DNA from: Phytoactinopolyspora endophytica
GTDB taxonomy: Bacteria > Actinomycetota > Actinomycetes > Jiangellales > Jiangellaceae
DNA: 8,395 nucleotides
Assembly (NCBI RefSeq): GCF_004138495.1
Contig: NZ_ML142850.1
Span: 68,562-76,956, forward strand
Direction: 5' to 3'
Shown: positions 6,024 through 8,395 of the stretch, one piece after another
Layout: every line of letters starts with the position of its first letter
How positions within the stretch are numbered: the first letter of the stretch is position 1
The notes under the pieces: generated by a model
What the model saw: only the letters and a program-made list of their open reading frames with translations
Database searches by the model: none
Told to the model about the DNA's origin: nothing
Program-made: the position numbers and the translations under genes

Positions 6024-6458
6024 TCAGTCATCGTCCGCTCTGCGTCTACGTTTCGTTTCACCGCGGCGGCGCTTGGCCGCCAGCCGGCGCTCGATCGAGC
6101 CACGACTGGGCTTGGTCGGTCGACGTGCCCGCGGCGGCGGCGCAATAGCCTCGTCCAGTATCTGCACGAGACGGGCCTCCGCCGCCTCTCTGTTGCGCAA
6201 CTGGGATCGGTGTTCCGAAGCGCTGACCGTGAGCACTCCATCAGCGAGTCGATCAGCCAGCCGCCGCAGCGCACGTTCCTTCAGCCCTGGACTCAGGGCC
6301 GCGGATGCCGCCAGGTCATAGCTGAGCTCAGCCCTGCTGTCCGTGGTGTTGACCGACTGACCGCCCGGCCCCGACGAACGTGAGAAGCGCCATCGCAGCT
6401 CGGCCTCCGGGATCACGACCGAGCCACGGACACGCAGCGGACCCGGCATGGCGCCCAT
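6024..6458 (-). CDS. arfB: Alternative ribosome-rescue peptidyl-tRNA hydrolase ArfB (YaeJ-like)
   Basis: The 144-residue protein belongs to the class I release factor-like hydrolases that free stalled ribosomes on broken messages. The catalytic GGQ is at 32-34 within SRSSGPGGQSVN, the diagnostic block of the family. There is no stop-codon recognition domain, and the length is close to the roughly 140 residues of E. coli ArfB. The tail (about 110-140) is dense in Arg and Lys, as needed to anchor in the empty mRNA channel. The start is ATG 6458; ATG 6449, three codons later, is also possible and neither has a strong ribosome binding site. It is a single gene between the TetR regulator and the MerR operon, on the same strand as both, and has no evident tie to transport or metals. 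The 69 bases before it show no clear promoter. Confidence 0.92.
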   Translation of the reverse strand: MGAMPGPLRVRGSVVIPEAELRWRFSRSSGPGGQSVNTTDSRAELSYDLAASAALSPGLKERALRRLADRLADGVLTVSASEHRSQLRNREAAEARLVQILDEAIAPPPRARRPTKPSRGSIERRLAAKRRRGETKRRRRADDD

Positions 6459-6527
6459 TTTGCCAGACCTGCCGTGCGGCCAGAGTCCAGCTCGATCGTG
6501 GAAGCGTAGGATGCTCGCGCCGCGGGG

Positions 6528-7187
6528 TCAGGGGGCTTCGGTGTCACCGATGGGCACGAGCTCGACGGTGACGAGACGAGCGAAATGGTCGCGCAGCTCT
6601 TCGGCCATGTCGACCGAGTCGCGGTCGAGCAGCCATTGAACCTGCAGGCCGTCCATCATGGCGACGGCCGAGCGTGCCGCGCTGGCCGGGCGCACTCCCG
6701 GTTGGAGGCTACCCTGCTCCTCAAGTTTCTCGAACATGCGGGTCAGGCGGGCACGTACCCACTCGTAGCGCCGCACAAAGTAGTCGTGCGCTGGATGGTC
6801 GGGTGCGGTCGCCTCGGCCGAGAGAGTGCAGTAGAGCTCGACGACGCCGGGCACGGAGCTGTTGTAGGCGGCCAGTCGCAACAGACCCGTGAGCGTGACG
6901 AGAGGAGCGTCGTCGTCCTCGAGCGGCACCATCTCGGTCGCGTGCTGGTCGCGACGGTCCAGTACCGCCGCGAGCAGCGCACTCTTGTTCGGGAAATGAT
7001 GCAGCAGTCCCGCCTCACTCATGCCCACACGTTCAGCGACGTCACGGATGGAGCCTGCTCGGTACCCGCTCTTGGCGAACACCTCGAGCGCTGCGTCCAG
7101 GATGGCCCGCCGCTTCTCCTCGGTCTTCGCGTATGGACCGCGAGGTCTTCCGGCGCGCCGGCTCGGTGCCTGCTCAACGGTGCTCAT
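6528..7187 (-). CDS. TetR/AcrR-family transcriptional regulator
   Basis: The 219-residue protein opens with a basic arm (RRAGRPRGPYAKTEEKRR). The TetR helix-turn-helix follows at about 46-68, containing DVAERVGMSEAGLLHHFPNK, and the rest is a helical ligand and dimer domain with no recognisable ligand motif. Most of the family are repressors released by a small molecule. The ATG at 7187 is preceded by GAGGAGG, with about eleven bases of spacing. It is divergent from the solute-binding lipoprotein gene across a 230-base region holding operator-like dyads, so it most likely controls that import operon and itself. The ligand may be the imported compound or a derivative; this is inference from layout. 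Control of arfB by read-through is possible, since arfB follows 69 bases downstream on the same strand. Confidence 0.92.
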   Translation of the reverse strand: MSTVEQAPSRRAGRPRGPYAKTEEKRRAILDAALEVFAKSGYRAGSIRDVAERVGMSEAGLLHHFPNKSALLAAVLDRRDQHATEMVPLEDDDAPLVTLTGLLRLAAYNSSVPGVVELYCTLSAEATAPDHPAHDYFVRRYEWVRARLTRMFEKLEEQGSLQPGVRPASAARSAVAMMDGLQVQWLLDRDSVDMAEELRDHFARLVTVELVPIGDTEAP

Positions 7188-7228
7188 ACCTGCCGCTGCC
7201 TCCTCTCGATCGTCCGCCGTGCTCCCAC

Positions 7229-7236
7229 CGTATACG
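7229..7236 (-). promoter_or_regulatory. Possible -10 region and small palindrome of the TetR-family gene
   Basis: CGTATACG is a perfect eight-base palindrome within ACCGTATACGCGGT, which has ACCG/CGGT arms. Read on the minus strand it supplies a -10-like TATACG, about 42 bases before the regulator's ATG. No good -35 is seen at 17-18 bases, so the promoter call is weak. The dyad could serve autoregulation. Confidence 0.3.
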
Positions 7237-7255
7237 CGGTCATGGCAGTCTGACG

Positions 7256-7265
7256 CTTGATCAAG
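7256..7265. promoter_or_regulatory. Palindrome CTTGATCAAG, distal copy
   Basis: This perfect ten-base palindrome in the divergent region shares TTGATCAAG with the copy at 7303-7311. The cores lie 46 bases apart. It may be a regulator site or chance; it does not match the operator-like dyad at the start site. Confidence 0.35.
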
Positions 7266-7302
7266 TACCAGGTTAGGGCGCTATTTGCCACCAAACTCGC
7301 AA

Positions 7303-7331
7303 TTGATCAAGGTGGCGTTACGGTTTAATAA
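7303..7331 (+). promoter_or_regulatory. Sigma70-like promoter of the solute-binding protein operon
   Basis: -35 TTGATC (7303-7308) and -10 TAATAA (7326-7331) are separated by exactly 17 bases, close to the housekeeping consensus and AT-rich for this genome. Transcription would begin near 7338, leaving a leader of about 80 bases. The -35 lies within the palindrome TTGATCAA (7303-7310), the proximal copy of the pair. Confidence 0.65.
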
Positions 7332-7354
7332 AAACCTAGCGACCACTCGGTTTT
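7331..7354. promoter_or_regulatory. Operator-like dyad over the transcription start, probable TetR-family site
   Basis: AAAACC (7331-7336) and GGTTTT (7349-7354) are the arms of a 24-base dyad in which 9 of 12 positions pair. It runs from the end of the -10 element to about +16, a classic repressor position. A further GGTTT at 7322-7326 pairs with AAACC at 7332-7336, giving three half-sites in a row. Assignment to the adjacent TetR-family protein is inferred from position. Confidence 0.55.
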
Positions 7355-7417
7355 GAATGTTACCGTACCGACTCACGGCAGCACGCAACGCTGCCCTGAG
7401 CTTCGGAGGGACCAACG

Positions 7418-8395
7418 ATGTTCCACCAGAGGACCACAGCATCCATCGCGGTCATCGCAGCGCTGGCCTTGGCCGCGTGCGGAAGCGAAACCGACACGGG
7501 AGGTGAGGCGTCGGCGTCAGAGGGCTCTGGGACTCTCACCCTCGGCGCGATCATCGCCCCGACCACCTTCGATCCGGCCGGAAGCCAGTGGGGCAACCGT
7601 GCCCCCTTCTACCAGGCCGTGTACGACACGCTCCTGCTCGCAACCCCGGGAGGTGAGATCGAGCCGTTCCTGGCCACCGACTGGTCATACAACGACGACA
7701 ACACGGTGCTCACGCTGACGCTGCGCGACGACGTGGAGTTCACCGACGGCTCGGCGCTCACCGCCGACGTGGTCAAGGAGAACCTGGAGCGGTTCAAGAG
7801 CGGCGACTCGCCGGATGCCGGCTACTTCGCCGGCATCGATGAGATCGTCGCGGTCGACGAGACCACCGTGGAGATCCACCTCTCCGCTCCGGACCCCGCC
7901 TTCCTCGACTACCTCACCCGCGATGCGGGCCTCGTTGCCAGCGCCGAGTCCTTCGACGACGAGAACCTCGCCACCGACCCCGTCGGCTCTGGCCCGTACA
8001 TACTCGATACGGCGGCCACCGTGACCGGCACGAGCTACGTCTATACGAAGAACACGGACTACTGGAACCCTGACGTCCAGCACTACGACGGCGTGACCAT
8101 CAACGTGTTCGAGGACCCCACGGCATCGCTCAACGCCATCAAGGCCGGCGAGGCGAACGGCGTGAAACTGGCCACCAACGACAACCTCCGAGAGGTCGAG
8201 GGGGCCGGCTGGACGGTCAACGCCAACGAGCTCGACTTCCACGGTCTACTGCTGCTCGACCGGGACGGCACGATGAACGAGGCGCTCGGCGACGTCCGGG
8301 TGCGGCAGGCACTGAACTACGCGTTCGATCGAGAGTCGCTGCTCCAAGCTCTGCAAGAGGGCAACGGCACCGTCACCGGCCAGGTGTTCCCGGAG
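7418..8395 (+). CDS. Family 5 solute-binding lipoprotein of an Opp/Dpp-type ABC importer (3' end outside window)
   Basis: The first 326 codons are present; full-length members run to roughly 500-550 residues. The start ATG follows GGAGGG (7405-7410) by seven bases. Residues 1-21 form a lipoprotein signal peptide with lipobox LAAC, so C21 is lipidated and the protein is anchored outside the membrane; a Gly/Ser/Glu linker follows. Family 5 landmarks are visible: LATDWSYNDDNTVLTLTLRD followed by FTDGSALTADVV near the start of the domain, VGSGPYIL in the middle, and VRVRQALNYAFDRESLLQ near the window end. The family binds peptides, nickel or opine-type metallophores, and other solutes; nothing here fixes the ligand. 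It is probably the first gene of an operon that continues with permeases and ATPases, controlled by the divergent TetR-family protein. Confidence 0.93.
   Translation, partial: MFHQRTTASIAVIAALALAACGSETDTGGEASASEGSGTLTLGAIIAPTTFDPAGSQWGNRAPFYQAVYDTLLLATPGGEIEPFLATDWSYNDDNTVLTLTLRDDVEFTDGSALTADVVKENLERFKSGDSPDAGYFAGIDEIVAVDETTVEIHLSAPDPAFLDYLTRDAGLVASAESFDDENLATDPVGSGPYILDTAATVTGTSYVYTKNTDYWNPDVQHYDGVTINVFEDPTASLNAIKAGEANGVKLATNDNLREVEGAGWTVNANELDFHGLLLLDRDGTMNEALGDVRVRQALNYAFDRESLLQALQEGNGTVTGQVFPE

Noticed and set aside
6585..7253. 222-codon plus-strand frame antisense to the TetR-family gene
   Set aside because: The minus-strand frame has a textbook TetR helix-turn-helix and a good start; the plus frame shows no domain.
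4670..8333. Recurrent CGATCGAG motif (near 4673, 5033, 6091 and 8327) as a regulatory element
   Set aside because: Two copies lie inside coding sequence, where they encode ordinary residues, and CGATCG-containing words are common in high-GC genomes. No consistent position relative to promoters is seen.

Overview
The window reads as chromosomal DNA from a high-GC actinobacterium (Actinomycetes). The support is very GC-rich third codon positions, translationally coupled ATGA/GTGA overlaps, a Gram-positive type lipoprotein, an actinobacterial MerR subtype and one probable leaderless transcript. No finer placement can be defended from the sequence alone. There are no tRNA or rRNA genes, CRISPR arrays, insertion sequences or phage genes.

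Left block (1-4195, plus strand). Three tightly overlapping ABC transporter genes: the C-terminal part of an Opp/Dpp-type ATPase, then two full-length half-transporters, each a six-helix domain fused to an ATPase domain. The pair looks like a heterodimer of the YbtP/YbtQ - IrtA/IrtB kind, a group in which exporter-fold proteins import metal-siderophore complexes. Linked to an Opp-type ATPase, the block looks like the tail of an uptake operon, perhaps for a metallophore, but the substrate is not shown.

Central block (4196-5925). A short plus-strand gene encodes a 99-residue protein with 28 histidines, built from two tandem copies of one 45-residue unit. It converges on a three-gene minus-strand operon: a small conserved protein with a Cys-Cys motif, a MerR-family regulator with three evenly spaced C-terminal cysteines, and a YnfA-type (UPF0060) small membrane protein. 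Upstream of the operon lies a promoter with the long (20-bp) spacer typical of MerR-controlled promoters, placed so that the first ATG would be the transcript start. The block reads as a metal or toxic-cation sensing, sequestration and efflux module.

Right block (5926-8395). An arfB-like ribosome-rescue hydrolase gene and a TetR-family regulator lie on the minus strand. Divergent from the regulator is a family 5 solute-binding lipoprotein, cut by the window end, which probably begins another Opp/Dpp-type import operon. The 230-bp divergent region holds a good sigma70-like promoter, an operator-like dyad over its start site, and two copies of the palindrome TTGATCAA.

Taken together, Opp-type import genes sit at both ends and a metal-handling cluster lies between them. 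The link between metal handling and the ABC systems is an inference from adjacency and protein class.
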